NCBI GenBank assembly: GCA_963824085.1
Contig: CAWGNT010000020.1
Coordinates: 54,503-118,502, forward strand
Reading direction: 5' to 3'
Origin: JARRNE01 sp963824085
GTDB lineage: Bacteria; Pseudomonadota; Gammaproteobacteria; Chromatiales; Chromatiaceae
Length of the DNA stretch: 64,000 nt
Shown: piece by piece, positions 26,758 through 35,836 of the stretch
How positions within the stretch are numbered: position 1 is the stretch's first letter
Layout of the letters: each line of letters opens with the position of its first letter
Notes under the pieces: model-generated
The model's input: only the letters and a program-made list of their open reading frames with translations
The model's database searches: none
Told to the model about the DNA's origin: nothing
Program-made: the position numbers and the translations under genes

Positions 26758-27351
26758 TCAAGACGCGTCCGCCTTCACGTAGTTGTCGGCAACGAAGTCC
26801 CAGTTCACCAAGCTCCAGAAGGCGTTCTCGTACTTGGCCTTCTCGTTTCGATAGTCGATGTAATAGGCATGCTCCCACATGTCGCAGGTGAGCAGCGGAA
26901 CCTTCCCCGAGGTCATCGGGTTTCCCGCGTTCGACAGTTGCTCCACTGTCAGCGATCCATCCTGGCTCTTGCTCAGCCACACCCAGCCCGACCCAAAGAG
27001 GGTCGTGAGTGCTTCGAAAAACCGCTGCTTTAGCGTTGCAAAGCCGCCAAAGTCGCGCTGGATAGCGGCGGCCAGCTCACCCTGAGGATTGCCGCCGCCG
27101 TCGGGGCTGAGGCAGTTCCAGAAAAATGCGTGATTCCATGCCTGAGCGCCGTTGTTGAAGATGCCACCAGACGCACTCTTGACGATGTCCTCGAGGGATG
27201 AGCTCGCGAAGGCCGTCCCTTCGATCAAGCCGTTGAGCTTGCTCACATAGGCGGCGTGATGCTTTCCGTGATGGTATTCCAAGGTCTCCCGAGACATGTG
27301 GGGCTCCAAGGCACCCTCGTCGTAAGGCAATTCCGGCAGCTCATGTTTCAT
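26758..27351 (-). CDS. sodB: Iron/manganese superoxide dismutase
   Basis: A 197-residue cytosolic enzyme that dismutates superoxide. The four metal ligands are at the expected places: H27 in LEYHHGKHH, H74 in WNHAFFW, and D157 and H161 in DMWEHAYYIDY. The Gln in FNNGAQAWNH is in the position used by iron-type enzymes, so iron is likely. GAGGAG lies 6 bases before the ATG. No signal peptide. The CsrB-like RNA starts just downstream on the same strand but appears to have its own promoter. Confidence 0.96.
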   Translation of the reverse strand: MKHELPELPYDEGALEPHMSRETLEYHHGKHHAAYVSKLNGLIEGTAFASSSLEDIVKSASGGIFNNGAQAWNHAFFWNCLSPDGGGNPQGELAAAIQRDFGGFATLKQRFFEALTTLFGSGWVWLSKSQDGSLTVEQLSNAGNPMTSGKVPLLTCDMWEHAYYIDYRNEKAKYENAFWSLVNWDFVADNYVKADAS

Positions 27352-28633
27352 TGCATCTCCTCGCTCATGCGCTCGTTCTTTTCAATCCCCTGACCTGGGA
27401 AAGCCGCTCGAGACGGCGACATGGCTTGACCACTGCTTTAGCAAGAACGTTGCCAGACTCCCCCGAAGGGTAGCCACCTGAGGCGCAGGGAGAGCGGACT
27501 CCTCGGGAATCACCCTGATTACAAAGAAGAATCAGCCGCTAATGGGACGGCGGCCTGCGTTTGCGTCATCCGGGGGCGGATTCCCGGCAAATTGATCAGG
27601 CCAATGCTCTTACGGCGGATACTGACGCACGGTATCTGGCCTTGGCAGCGGCAAGCACTTGCAGCAGAGTCGGCGCCAAGCTACGAGCAAGTCGCGCGTC
27701 CCCCGCCCGGTGGTTATCAACTCGGCCTGGTTCATTTCACACCGAGGCCGGAGAGAAATCCTCCGCATCACGACCTAGGCTCACACCTTTGCCCCTGATC
27801 AGGCCAGGTTCCACTGCGCCCTCCGCAGCGGACGACCGCGGCCATGCGTTGGCGATAATTCCCAAGAGCCGGCGTGTAGACCTGTCAGGCAATCAATGCG
27901 GAGCTCGACAGAAGCTTCTGTCCTCACGAGCGGCGACGAGATCCGGCACTTACACCGGGGGCGTCCACCCAGCGCCATACCACCAATCGGTGACGCGGAG
28001 GACATTGAGACCTTTCTTGACCAGGGACTCGTGACATTGGACGAGGTCTATTTCGAGACGGAGGACCAAAGACAACTGGTGCGAGTCGACGGCGAGGCCT
28101 TCCGACAGCTTTTCTACGGCTCCTGGTGCGGGCGCATCAGTCAGGGTGTCGACCGGCCGCGGAAAACCCCGATAGATTCGACAGCGAAAGCCGCCTCCAG
28201 ACCTTGAAACACAGGAGGCGCACGCAGCCGCACGAAACTGCGAGCACGGCATCGCGTCCGCCCCGGCGCCAAGCAGTGGACTGACCAACGCGCGGAGCCA
28301 ACAATCAGGTCACGGGGCGCCGCTTGACCTCCGTCGAACATGGGAAGCCGATATCCCGGAAGCTCGTCGGCATTTTTGGATGCCGTGCTGCCGCATATGG
28401 GCGCCCACACAAGTACTTCGCCTTCATCGGGGCGTTGCCCGAGGCATGGCTCGTTTGCACCAGGCGAGGTTCATTTGCTCTCGCAAGCTCATCCAGAGGG
28501 CAAGCCCCCGAAGGGACGGCGAGGGAACGCCCAGACCAACTCCGAGAGGGCACAAGGAAGCTTGAGAATGGCATGCATGTTGCCGAAGGTGACGGGATGC
28601 GCACTCTACTAGGACCGCACGGAGGAGCCGGCG
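27352..28633. other. Long intergenic region of about 1.3 kb
   Basis: Between the divergent sodB and wrbA genes. Only one frame (27896-28207) looks at all protein-like and it is listed separately. Other frames have no ribosome binding site or family similarity. No tRNA, repeat B copy or GGA-hairpin array was found. The region may contain decayed genes. Confidence 0.4.
27896..28207 (+). CDS. Doubtful small protein, 103 aa
   Basis: I do not recognise this gene. The middle of the frame reads DIETFLDQGLVTLDEVYFE and RVDGEAFRQLFYGSW, an acidic, helix-like composition unlike random GC-rich translation. The first 30 and last 25 residues look non-coding. No good ribosome binding site precedes the ATG. 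It could be a real small gene with a later start or the remnant of one. Confidence 0.25.
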   Translation: MRSSTEASVLTSGDEIRHLHRGRPPSAIPPIGDAEDIETFLDQGLVTLDEVYFETEDQRQLVRVDGEAFRQLFYGSWCGRISQGVDRPRKTPIDSTAKAASRP

Positions 28634-29251
28634 ATGCGAGCTAGCCTTTTGATTCTCTACTACAGCATGTACGGCCACGTGGAGGCCCTCGCCGAGGCGG
28701 TGGCCGAGGGGGCGGACATCGTCGATGACCTCCGGATCTCGCTGAAGCGCGTACCGGAGACGATGCCCGAGGAGGTGGCGCGCAAGGCGGGGGCGAAACT
28801 CGATCAAGTGGCACCTGTAGCCACACCGGATGAGCTCGCCGACTACGACGGCATCATCTTCGGCACACCGACTCGTTTCGGGAACATGTGCGGTCAGATG
28901 CGAACCTTCCTGGATCAGACCGGGAGCTTGTGGACGCAAGGGACACTGATCGGCAAGGTCGGCAGCGTGTTCACCTCTACGGCGTCCCAGCACGGCGGCC
29001 AGGAGACCACGATCACGTCGTTCCACAGCACCTTGCTTCACCAAGGCATGGTGATCGTTGGCGTCCCGTACTCGTGCAAGGCCCTCCTGAATATGGCCGA
29101 GATCACGGGGGGCTCACCCTACGGGGCGAGCACGCTGGCCGGGGCAGACGGCCGCCGCCAGCCGTCGGAAAATGAGCTCGCTATCGCCCGATTCCAGGGG
29201 CGCCACGTGGCAGAGATCACCAAATGGCTTGCCCGCAAGCCGCACGCGTAA
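28634..29251 (+). CDS. wrbA: WrbA family NAD(P)H:quinone oxidoreductase
   Basis: A 205-residue flavodoxin-fold protein that reduces quinones by two electrons, avoiding semiquinone radicals. The N-terminal ILYYSMYGHVEALAEAVAEG is the FMN phosphate loop; YDGIIFGTPTRFGNMCGQMR and the TSTASQHGGQETT block are WrbA signatures. The length is typical (E. coli 198). A purine-rich GGAGGAG precedes the ATG. It sits divergently from sodB, which also acts against oxidative stress, but with 1.3 kb between them. Confidence 0.94.
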   Translation: MRASLLILYYSMYGHVEALAEAVAEGADIVDDLRISLKRVPETMPEEVARKAGAKLDQVAPVATPDELADYDGIIFGTPTRFGNMCGQMRTFLDQTGSLWTQGTLIGKVGSVFTSTASQHGGQETTITSFHSTLLHQGMVIVGVPYSCKALLNMAEITGGSPYGASTLAGADGRRQPSENELAIARFQGRHVAEITKWLARKPHA

Positions 29252-29447
29252 CTCCCGGGAGAGCCAAAGTCTGACCTTGAGACAAGGTGGTGTCGGAACG
29301 GTGCGGCCCTTGTCCTCGAGCACAGACCATGGGTCAAGGTATCCCCCCCCGGATAAACGAAACGCGTCTGCACTACGATCGCTGCAGAAGGCACGTCCCC
29401 GACGCCCGGATTCGCGGCGGCGGCGGAGAGGAAGCACAACAGCAGGC

Positions 29448-30870
29448 ATGAGAGAGCTGTTACGGACCCTCGCGCTCTTGTTCCTCCCGGTATGCGTCCT
29501 CGCCGCTCCCTCGGCAACGCCCGCTGCGGCCGTCTCCTCCGCATTGAAGGCCGCGGGCTCGCAGACTCAGGAAAGTACAGCGCCCTCCGCGGCCGAGGTC
29601 AAATCGCTCATCGCCACCTTGGAGAGTCCGAAGGCCCGCGCGCACCTGATCGAGCAGCTTCGGTTGCTGCTGAAGGCCGAGAAGCCGTCGGGGCCGAGCA
29701 CCAAGAGCGCCGCGTCCAAGGCAATTCGCACGTTCTCCGACAAGGTCGCGCGCGTGTCGGACGAATTCCTGTCGGTTGCGGCCGGTCTCAACGAGATTCC
29801 CCGAGTCCGCAGCTGGCTAGCACAGCAGGCCACGGAGCCGGCTCGCCGCGCTCTATGGATCAGGGTGCTCGGCAATCTGGCGATGACCATCGCCGTCGGC
29901 TATGTCGGTCTCTACCTGCTGCAGTTCGCCCTGCGGAGACCGCGCCGGGTCCTGGCCCAAAGGACCCCGTCCAACTCCCTGCTGCGTCTTCCCCTGCTGC
30001 TCCTGCTCGCCGTGTTGGATCTGATGCCGATTGCCGTCTTTGCGGCAGCAGCATACCTCACCCTCGATTTCGTGAATCCGGTGAAAACGACCCGCCTGGT
30101 GGCAGAGGTCTGGATCAATGCGGTCGTCTTCGTCCGACTGGTGCTTGTTGGGGCGAGACTGATCTTCGCCGCCGACGCTCCCCAATTGCGCCTTATCCAC
30201 ATGCAGGACCCGACGGCCCGTTACGGCGCGCGATGGCTTGGGCGGCTGGCTGGCGTTGGGATCTTCGGGTACTTCGCAATCGAAGTAGCTCGGCTGCTGG
30301 GCCTTCCCTCCTCTGCCGTGCAGGGACTTGTAAGGCTGCTCGGGCTGGTGCTGACACTGCTTGTCATCATCCTCGTCTATCGCAACCGCCGAGCGGTCGC
30401 CGACCGCATTCGGGGGTCCGCCAAGATCGGCGCGCATCTGGCCGAGATCCGCCGGGCGGTCGCTACGGTCTGGCACGTCCCCGTCATTCTGTACGTCTTC
30501 GGACTCTATGCCATCTGGGCGCTCGACGTTCGCGATGGGTTCGTCACCATGCTTAGAGGCACGCTTGCTCTCGCTGCTGGCAGCGGCGCTGGGCTTTGCG
30601 GCGACGCGTTTAGCGGAACGCCTCTTTACGCACGGGTTGCGACTGAGCGCTGACCTCCAGTCCCAGCTGCCGGGCGCCAAGACGCGGTTTAGCCGGTATC
30701 TCCCGGCGCTGCGGGCTGGGACGTAATGGCTGATCTACCTGGCTGTCGCCCTCGGCGTGCTGCAGGCGTGGGGATTCGGTGGATTTTTCTGGCTCTCCGA
30801 GCAGCCGGGACAGACACTCGCGACCACCGCCGCATCCGTGATAGGGGTCTGGTCGCGGTCCTATACGGTT
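29448..30870 (+). pseudogene. Broken MscS-type mechanosensitive channel (YbiO-like)
   Basis: The first 370 or so codons encode a signal peptide (MRELLRTLALLFLPVCVLAA), a helical periplasmic part and several membrane helices typical of large MscS homologues. At about 30550 the homologous sequence shifts by one base into another frame (ARLLSLLAAALGFAATRLAE, then LRLSADLQSQLPG). It meets an in-frame TAA at 30724-30726, resumes as WLIYLAVALGVLQAWGF, and is lost after about 30850. The pore helix and cytoplasmic beta domain are missing. The gene ends against the convergent SagB-like gene, so it is probably non-functional unless the frameshift is a sequencing error. Confidence 0.75.
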
Positions 30871-30911
30871 CGCATTTGCGTATTCGTTCTTCTGGGGCCG
30901 GGTAGCGCCCG

Positions 30912-32522
30912 TCACGCCGTGGTTCTACTGTGCGAACCCGTGAACCGCCGGACGTTCAGGTGTGCATACGGAGGCTCGCTGACCAGCCGCCGATCGACCA
31001 GCGCCTTTCCCACGGTGAAGTGGTACAGATCCTGGAACCGGTGGGTCTCTAGCCCTAATGCCTGATGCACGGCATCGTCGAAGTAGCAGCCAATACCGGT
31101 ACCTTGGACACCCGCCGCCTCGGCTTCCAGGTACAGCACTTGGCCCAGAATGCCCGCCTCCCAGAAGCGCTGGCGATAGAGCCAGGGGTTGTCGGCCCCG
31201 ATGTCGTCGAAAAGGCCCAGCATGGCCAGGGCGAAGGCGGAATCGGCGGCAATTTCCTGGTGGCACGACGCTGTCGCCGCGAATCCCCTCGCATCCAGGG
31301 GAGCAAGCAAATACAGCGGCAGGTGCTCCGGGCAAGCGGGGACTCGCCGCCAGAGCCAATCCGCGCGCATCTCTTCCGTGAGGTCAGACAGCGCCGCGGG
31401 GTCGCGGACCAGGCAATAGATCCCCGGAGAAAGCCCGTGCACGCGATGCACGAACAACACCGGATGCACTCGCGGCCTATCCGCGAGCAGCGACCAAGGC
31501 GGTTGGCCCTTCCGTGGTAATAGGGCATCGAGCATGCGGAAGAAGGCGGGCGCGCTCAGCTCGCTCACGCCATCGAACGCTTGGGCGGAGCGCCGGCGCC
31601 GAACAAGGCGGGACACCGGCTCCTGAGAAACGGGTGCCAAGGGCGGCAGGGACGGGGGACCCCAAGCGGGCGCCGGCTCGCCGACCGACTTCTCGGATGC
31701 CTTCGCCACTTTCCCGATGTCCGGCCAGTCGCGGTGGCTCGTGCTCAAGCGATTGGCCTGGCCGCGCCAGGCTGCTGCGCTCAACCCTTGTAGCACGGCC
31801 TCGGCATCCGGAGGCTCACCGTGTCCGACCCAGATCACCGCCTCGGGGGCTTCCGTCTCAGCCTCGGCGAAGTCCCCTGCCCGATCCAGACCCGTGACGG
31901 CAGCCACCTGGGCGTCGCCCCAGCTCGTCAGCAGCCGCGCGGGCCAGCCGAATGCGGCCGCCACGTAGGACAGGGCAGCCAACGCGTGGCCGCAATCGTG
32001 CTGACAGTAACGAAAGGCCCGGATGCCGTACTTCCACACCTCCCGCCAGTGAATGCCGGTGAGGGCCAACACGACCCCGCCGGACCACGCGAGTGGAGCG
32101 GCAGCGCGCAGCTCCAAACGATGAGACTCCGGCTGATAGTGATAGATGCCCGCCGCGAGCCCCGGCAAGTCGGGACTGATTAGATAGCCCTCAGTCGGAT
32201 GCAGATTACCGCTCGACGGGTTGCAGCGCAGCGCCCAACGGGTACCGCCATAGGACTTCCACGCAGCGATCCCAAGGGAAAGCTCAAACAGGTGCGCCAG
32301 GTTATCCAGGTCGAAGGCTTGAGCAGACACCCCGTCGAGCTGGAACAATTCGTCCCACCGGGCGGACAGCTCGCCGGCGAGCAGAGGCAGATCCACATGC
32401 GGTGAGCCTGCGAAGCGGCGGAAAGGGTCTGGCTGAGTCGCCCAATCCAGCCCGCCCGGTCCAGGGGCGTAACGATTCAGGTGGTGCTTGGAGCGTTCGT
32501 GGTAATCGAGCACCGCGTTCAT
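30912..32522 (-). CDS. SagB-like tandem nitroreductase-fold protein
   Basis: A 536-residue protein with two nitroreductase-fold domains, about residues 60-250 and 300-520, as in long SagB/ThcOx-type dehydrogenases. Domain 1 has GGTRWALRCNPSSGNLHPTE, the FMN-binding start of this family, and QHDCGHALAALSYVAAAFGW. Domain 2 has PVSRLVRRRRSAQAFDG, NPWLYRQRFWEAGILGQVLYL and GTGIGCYFDD. SagB enzymes oxidise azolines in ribosomal peptides with FMN, but no YcaO cyclase or precursor peptide is nearby, so a different substrate is likely. It converges with the broken channel gene. Confidence 0.85.
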   Translation of the reverse strand: MNAVLDYHERSKHHLNRYAPGPGGLDWATQPDPFRRFAGSPHVDLPLLAGELSARWDELFQLDGVSAQAFDLDNLAHLFELSLGIAAWKSYGGTRWALRCNPSSGNLHPTEGYLISPDLPGLAAGIYHYQPESHRLELRAAAPLAWSGGVVLALTGIHWREVWKYGIRAFRYCQHDCGHALAALSYVAAAFGWPARLLTSWGDAQVAAVTGLDRAGDFAEAETEAPEAVIWVGHGEPPDAEAVLQGLSAAAWRGQANRLSTSHRDWPDIGKVAKASEKSVGEPAPAWGPPSLPPLAPVSQEPVSRLVRRRRSAQAFDGVSELSAPAFFRMLDALLPRKGQPPWSLLADRPRVHPVLFVHRVHGLSPGIYCLVRDPAALSDLTEEMRADWLWRRVPACPEHLPLYLLAPLDARGFAATASCHQEIAADSAFALAMLGLFDDIGADNPWLYRQRFWEAGILGQVLYLEAEAAGVQGTGIGCYFDDAVHQALGLETHRFQDLYHFTVGKALVDRRLVSEPPYAHLNVRRFTGSHSRTTA

Positions 32523-32595
32523 AACAGGAGCCTGTCGAATCTACCAATGGCCAGCGGGCCCCGATACTCGGCGGACGAGCGGTCTCCGCCCATGC

Positions 32596-32727
32596 CTATA
32601 AAGCGATCGTACCGTACACCGTCGGCCCGCTCGACCCCGCCTCCTGACTACGGTCTCGGTCATCGGTGGGCGGATTTGTTCCACATCCCGTCAACAGAAA
32701 AATTACCACCAGCAACAATCTGTTCAC
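32596..32727 (-). CDS. Small lipoprotein, 43 aa
   Basis: A GTG at 32727 opens a short frame MNRLLLVVIFLLTGCGTN, a compact lipoprotein signal with cysteine at 15, followed by an acidic linker and the ending SSGPTVYGTIAL. Tiny outer-membrane lipoproteins with a closing xVYG motif occur widely. The ribosome binding site is weak (GCGGAAAA). The frame can be extended upstream but without a signal-like start. Confidence 0.45.
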   Translation of the reverse strand: MNRLLLVVIFLLTGCGTNPPTDDRDRSQEAGSSGPTVYGTIAL

Positions 32728-33078
32728 TTTTCCGCGTTGAAGACTCTTCTCATGGCCGTCCGCAGCTACACCGTTTATAGGCGTCTTCCGCGCAATTGCC
32801 AACGATGCGAAACGCTCCGGGATAGCCAGCCGTACACCTCGCACCACAATAACCGCCGTGGACCGAGCCTCGCCCTGCGCCGACGCGCTCGCCAATCCAA
32901 AGGAGACCACGACGAGACCATAGTGACACCACAGGGCCGTCCTGAGCCGTTGGACCACCTCAGACATTACAGCAACCAATTGACTATTCAGCGATTTTTG
33001 AGCAGGAGCAGAAGCGCCGACCACGGGCACAGCTGATGCATTCCCGCAGATAGGTTTGAATTCCGTGGGAGATCGACG
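32728..33078. other. Intergenic region, divergent promoters
   Basis: About 350 bp between the small lipoprotein gene (minus) and the next gene (plus). No gene, repeat or obvious structured element seen. Confidence 0.4.
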
Positions 33079-33597
33079 ATGACCACAACGTCAGAAGTGA
33101 CAATGTCGGGGCACTTGAGGCTGGGATCCGGCGAGGACCTGAATAGCAGCATTGGCAGGCATCGCATTCCGGGCGTTGACCCGTCGCACTCCGAGAAGGA
33201 CGACACCCCAGCGCCGTCTGCCGCCAAGAGCGCCGCGAAGGACGTGCCTGACGATAGCCCGCCTCTGGCGTCCACGGCCAGCGATACGCAGGCTCGCCGA
33301 GAAGACGCCTGCAGCTTCTCTTCGCTGATCCGCACAGTCGCGCTTTACGCAGCGCGTAGCACGCGCGGGCGCCACGCCTACCTGGTGGCCACGATACGTC
33401 GATTGGCGATCTTCGCCGACGATGAGGAACTGCGCATGAGCGCTCCGGACCGCATCATCGTCGCGGTGCAAAGGTTCGGGTATCTGCTGCGGGAGCGCCA
33501 ACTCAACGCCCTTCGAGAATGGCTTGACGCACGCGGCTCATGTTTGCCTTCGCCGAAGGTTCAGCCCCATGTCGACGAGGGTTTGCATAGCCCATGA
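33079..33597 (+). CDS. Hypothetical protein, 172 aa
   Basis: I do not recognise this protein. A GGGAGATC ribosome binding site precedes the ATG. The first 85 residues are rich in Ser, Asp, Pro and Ala and look disordered. Residues about 85-160 are helical (SLIRTVALYAARSTRGRHAY, ATIRRLAIFADD, RIIVAVQRFGYLLRERQLNA). The composition suggests a small cytosolic protein with a disordered N-terminal arm. Neighbours give no hint. Confidence 0.5.
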   Translation: MTTTSEVTMSGHLRLGSGEDLNSSIGRHRIPGVDPSHSEKDDTPAPSAAKSAAKDVPDDSPPLASTASDTQARREDACSFSSLIRTVALYAARSTRGRHAYLVATIRRLAIFADDEELRMSAPDRIIVAVQRFGYLLRERQLNALREWLDARGSCLPSPKVQPHVDEGLHSP

Positions 33598-33920
33598 GCG
33601 GTCGCCCAGCATTACCGGCTCCGCCCCCGAACGGATTCGCGTTCGCGCCGCGCCGAGCGCCGATAGGTTCACTGTGTCCTACGGAAGCACCCGCGGTCCC
33701 CGTACCTCAACATTCACTGAGGCAGGGACGCTACGTACGGAGTCTGCGTAGCGGTACGGATTTCCCTCATGGCCACTAGCGTCTAGCGTTTCTTTAATAA
33801 CAGAAGCTCGTCGCCCTCTGTTTAGAAGGGGGCGCATGGGCCGTTCCCATGCGTGATCGCGGAACACCAGCGCACGCACCGAGGTTAAAGCCACAAGCCT
33901 ACATCGGAGGGGAAGCGCCG
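33598..33920. other. Intergenic region with two consecutive hairpins
   Basis: No gene seen in 323 bp. At 33812-33853 there are two abutting hairpins. The first has a 7-bp stem CGCCCTC/GGGGGCG with one G-U pair; the second is a perfect 8-bp stem CGCATGGG/CCCATGCG with loop CCGTT. They lie 70 bp before the start of the next gene, so they would be in its leader. Confidence 0.45.
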
Positions 33921-34181
33921 ATGAGCGACCAGACTCGTCACCCGGCGAATATACCGGAGTGGTATCTGGACATCTTTCACGCAACTCAGCATTCCGGCGG
34001 CGCACTGCGCCAAGTGGAAAGCGAGCTACGCGCTCTGTTGGAGATCGACGGTCTGGATGCGCGGGTGGGTAGCGAGCTCGCCGCTTTGCTGTCGGTCTTG
34101 CAGTGCGCGATCGGCGAGCTCGTGCTGGTAGACGGTGCCGCGCGCCTCGTGCTCGACGAACGCCTGCGCAAGGTCGCGTAA
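33921..34181 (+). CDS. Small helical protein, 86 aa
   Basis: Starts at the ATG at 33921 with GGAGGGGAAG upstream; the 24 codons open before it are not used. The sequence is mostly amphipathic helix (GALRQVESELRALLEIDGL, VGSELAALLSVLQCAIGELV). Not recognised. Possibly a small cytosolic helical-bundle protein; two hairpins in the leader may control it. Confidence 0.5.
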   Translation: MSDQTRHPANIPEWYLDIFHATQHSGGALRQVESELRALLEIDGLDARVGSELAALLSVLQCAIGELVLVDGAARLVLDERLRKVA

Positions 34182-34465
34182 CATCCGCGTGTCCACCTGA
34201 TGAGGCGACAGCCTGTGCCGGACGCCATCATCTTGCGACCCAGCAAACGGCGGGCTTTTCTGATCGAGGTCACGCCTCGACGGATCTCGTCCCTGCGCCA
34301 GCCTCGGCGTACAGGCGCGGAGCTGTTGTCCTCGCCGACTAATCCGGGCACCATGTCGGCTGCGTCGTCTCCGGGCAAGCGCGCACCCACGCGGCGGCAA
34401 GGTCGCCACCGAGTATCTTGGCGCATGGCTGACCAACTGCCCGGACAAAGTCGGAGAGATTCCCC

Positions 34466-35104
34466 GTGCTGTCACGGCTCGCCCGCTGGATTGAGCACCA
34501 CCCGGACATTCATCGCAACGCGCTTCGCATCTGGCGGCTGTTTCCGCCTCGACTAGCCGGCTTCCTCAAGGGACGCTTTGCCAGGAACTGGGTCGTCGGT
34601 GCCGTTGCCGTGATGGTCGACGATGAAGTGTCGCCACCAGAAGTGCTGCTCGTGGAGCACAGCTATCGGCCGCGCGGAGCCTGGGGCCTGCCCGGCGGCT
34701 CGCTTGAGTCCATTCCTGGCAGCCCTATCGCCCCCAGGGACGACTCCTCCCCTGACCACGTGATCGAGGAGACGCTGCGGCGGGAGATATGGGAAGAGCT
34801 TGGCATCGAGGTCGAGGCCATCGAGCTGCTAAGAATCGATGCGGTACCGTACGTGGCTGAAGAGCCCGGTCCTTACCGCCTCGATTTCTACTTCCGTTGT
34901 CTCCCGAAAGGTGGATTCGCTCCCCTGAGAGCGGCCCTGGTCGCGGGGACCTTCAAGCCCCAGTCACCAGAGATCAGTAGGGCGCGACTCATTCCGCTAA
35001 CTCGGGTCGCTGAGTACGACTTGTTTTCCCCGGACGCCAGATTCCTGAGTCGGGACCTGCCCAGGCTCCAACGGGCGCTCGCTGTGCCGACGATGGAGGA
35101 CTAA
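34466..35104 (+). CDS. Nudix hydrolase
   Basis: A 212-residue member of the Nudix superfamily, which hydrolyses nucleoside diphosphates linked to another group. The catalytic helix REIWEELG is at 106-113 and the box begins GAWGLPGGSLE at 71-81. Between them the sequence is about 14 residues longer than the 23-residue consensus (PGSPIAPRDDSSPDH), so the first acidic position is displaced. An amphipathic N-terminal segment of 40 residues precedes the domain. The start is GTG with GGAGAG upstream. Substrate unknown. Confidence 0.82.
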   Translation: MLSRLARWIEHHPDIHRNALRIWRLFPPRLAGFLKGRFARNWVVGAVAVMVDDEVSPPEVLLVEHSYRPRGAWGLPGGSLESIPGSPIAPRDDSSPDHVIEETLRREIWEELGIEVEAIELLRIDAVPYVAEEPGPYRLDFYFRCLPKGGFAPLRAALVAGTFKPQSPEISRARLIPLTRVAEYDLFSPDARFLSRDLPRLQRALAVPTMED

Positions 35105-35200
35105 GCCGATTCCGCGTTACGACAATACCTACGCTCTTCCCGAGACTGCGCTCGGAAGACTGGCTCACTGAGCTTGAGGGCATCCCCCGTGGCGTTACTG

Positions 35201-35536
35201 ATGCCGAGATTCCCCCATTCATTGCGTGACTGGAACACGGACTCCTTTTGTCAGACCTTGAGGCGCGAAATCGCCGACCTTCCGGACAGCACCTTGCCTC
35301 TGGATAGGGGTATCTCCCAAGGGGGACGGGTCGACGAGAGCGAGATGGCCGTGACTATTCTTGCCACGAGGGATGACGAGGGTGCCGTCTACGCCAAACT
35401 CGGAGTCTTCTTTGCGGAGGTGGTGGGTGGTTGCAGCTGCGGCGACGACCCATCCCCGGAGAATGCCTATTGTGAGATGCAGCTCCGCATCGACAAGACC
35501 ACGGCCGAAGGAAGTTTCTCCGCACTTCCCGGCTGA
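35201..35536 (+). CDS. Conserved hypothetical protein, 111 aa
   Basis: A small acidic protein with the pattern FPHSLRDWNTDSFCQTLRRE, VFFAEVVGGCSCGDDPSPEN and YCEMQLRIDKTTAE. I recall this arrangement from an uncharacterised proteobacterial family with a GCSCADDP-type motif, so it is very probably real. The ATG at 35201 fits the family's N-terminus better than a TTG nine codons earlier; neither has a clear ribosome binding site. The paired cysteines in GCSC could bind metal. Confidence 0.72.
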   Translation: MPRFPHSLRDWNTDSFCQTLRREIADLPDSTLPLDRGISQGGRVDESEMAVTILATRDDEGAVYAKLGVFFAEVVGGCSCGDDPSPENAYCEMQLRIDKTTAEGSFSALPG

Positions 35537-35571
35537 GCACGGGGGTTTTCTCAGCCCTGGCCCACAGCCGA

Positions 35572-35748
35572 GGTATACCGTTCCCATCTGAGTTTTTCGT
35601 TCTTCCGGAGTCGGGATGGACCCGCCGTGGGACGCCGTGAACACGTCCATGCAGGCTTGACGGCAGCCTCGCTGCTGCCGACACCCCCGGCAGGAGCGGC
35701 CCGTCCCCTCTGTTCCAGGAGCGAAAAAGCCCGGTGAGCTCCGTATAG
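35572..35748 (-). repeat. Dispersed repeat B, copy 2 (inverted)
   Basis: The best-preserved copy, read on the minus strand: GAGCTCACCGGGCTTTTTCGC, GAGGGGACGGGCC, GGTGTCGGCAGCAGCGAGG, CTGCCGTCAAGCC, GTTCACGGCGTCCC and an A-rich stretch CGAAAAACTCAGATGGGAAC ending in GGTATACC. The centre forms a hairpin GGCAGC-agcgag-GCTGCC. It lies between a convergent gene pair. Confidence 0.78.
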
Positions 35749-35836
35749 CAGCCGGAGCCGGCGCCGGGTGGAGGAAGGGGAAAAGATGGCCGGCCAGGAC
35801 GCGACGGGCGGACGCCGCCCGACCCGGGCTCTCGCC

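Noticed and set aside
29119..29544. Minus-strand frame over the wrbA 3' end and channel gene start
   Set aside because: Antisense to two well-supported genes; no motif of its own.
30912..32522. Thiazole/oxazole-modified peptide cluster
   Set aside because: A SagB-like enzyme alone, without YcaO or a precursor peptide nearby, does not support such a cluster.
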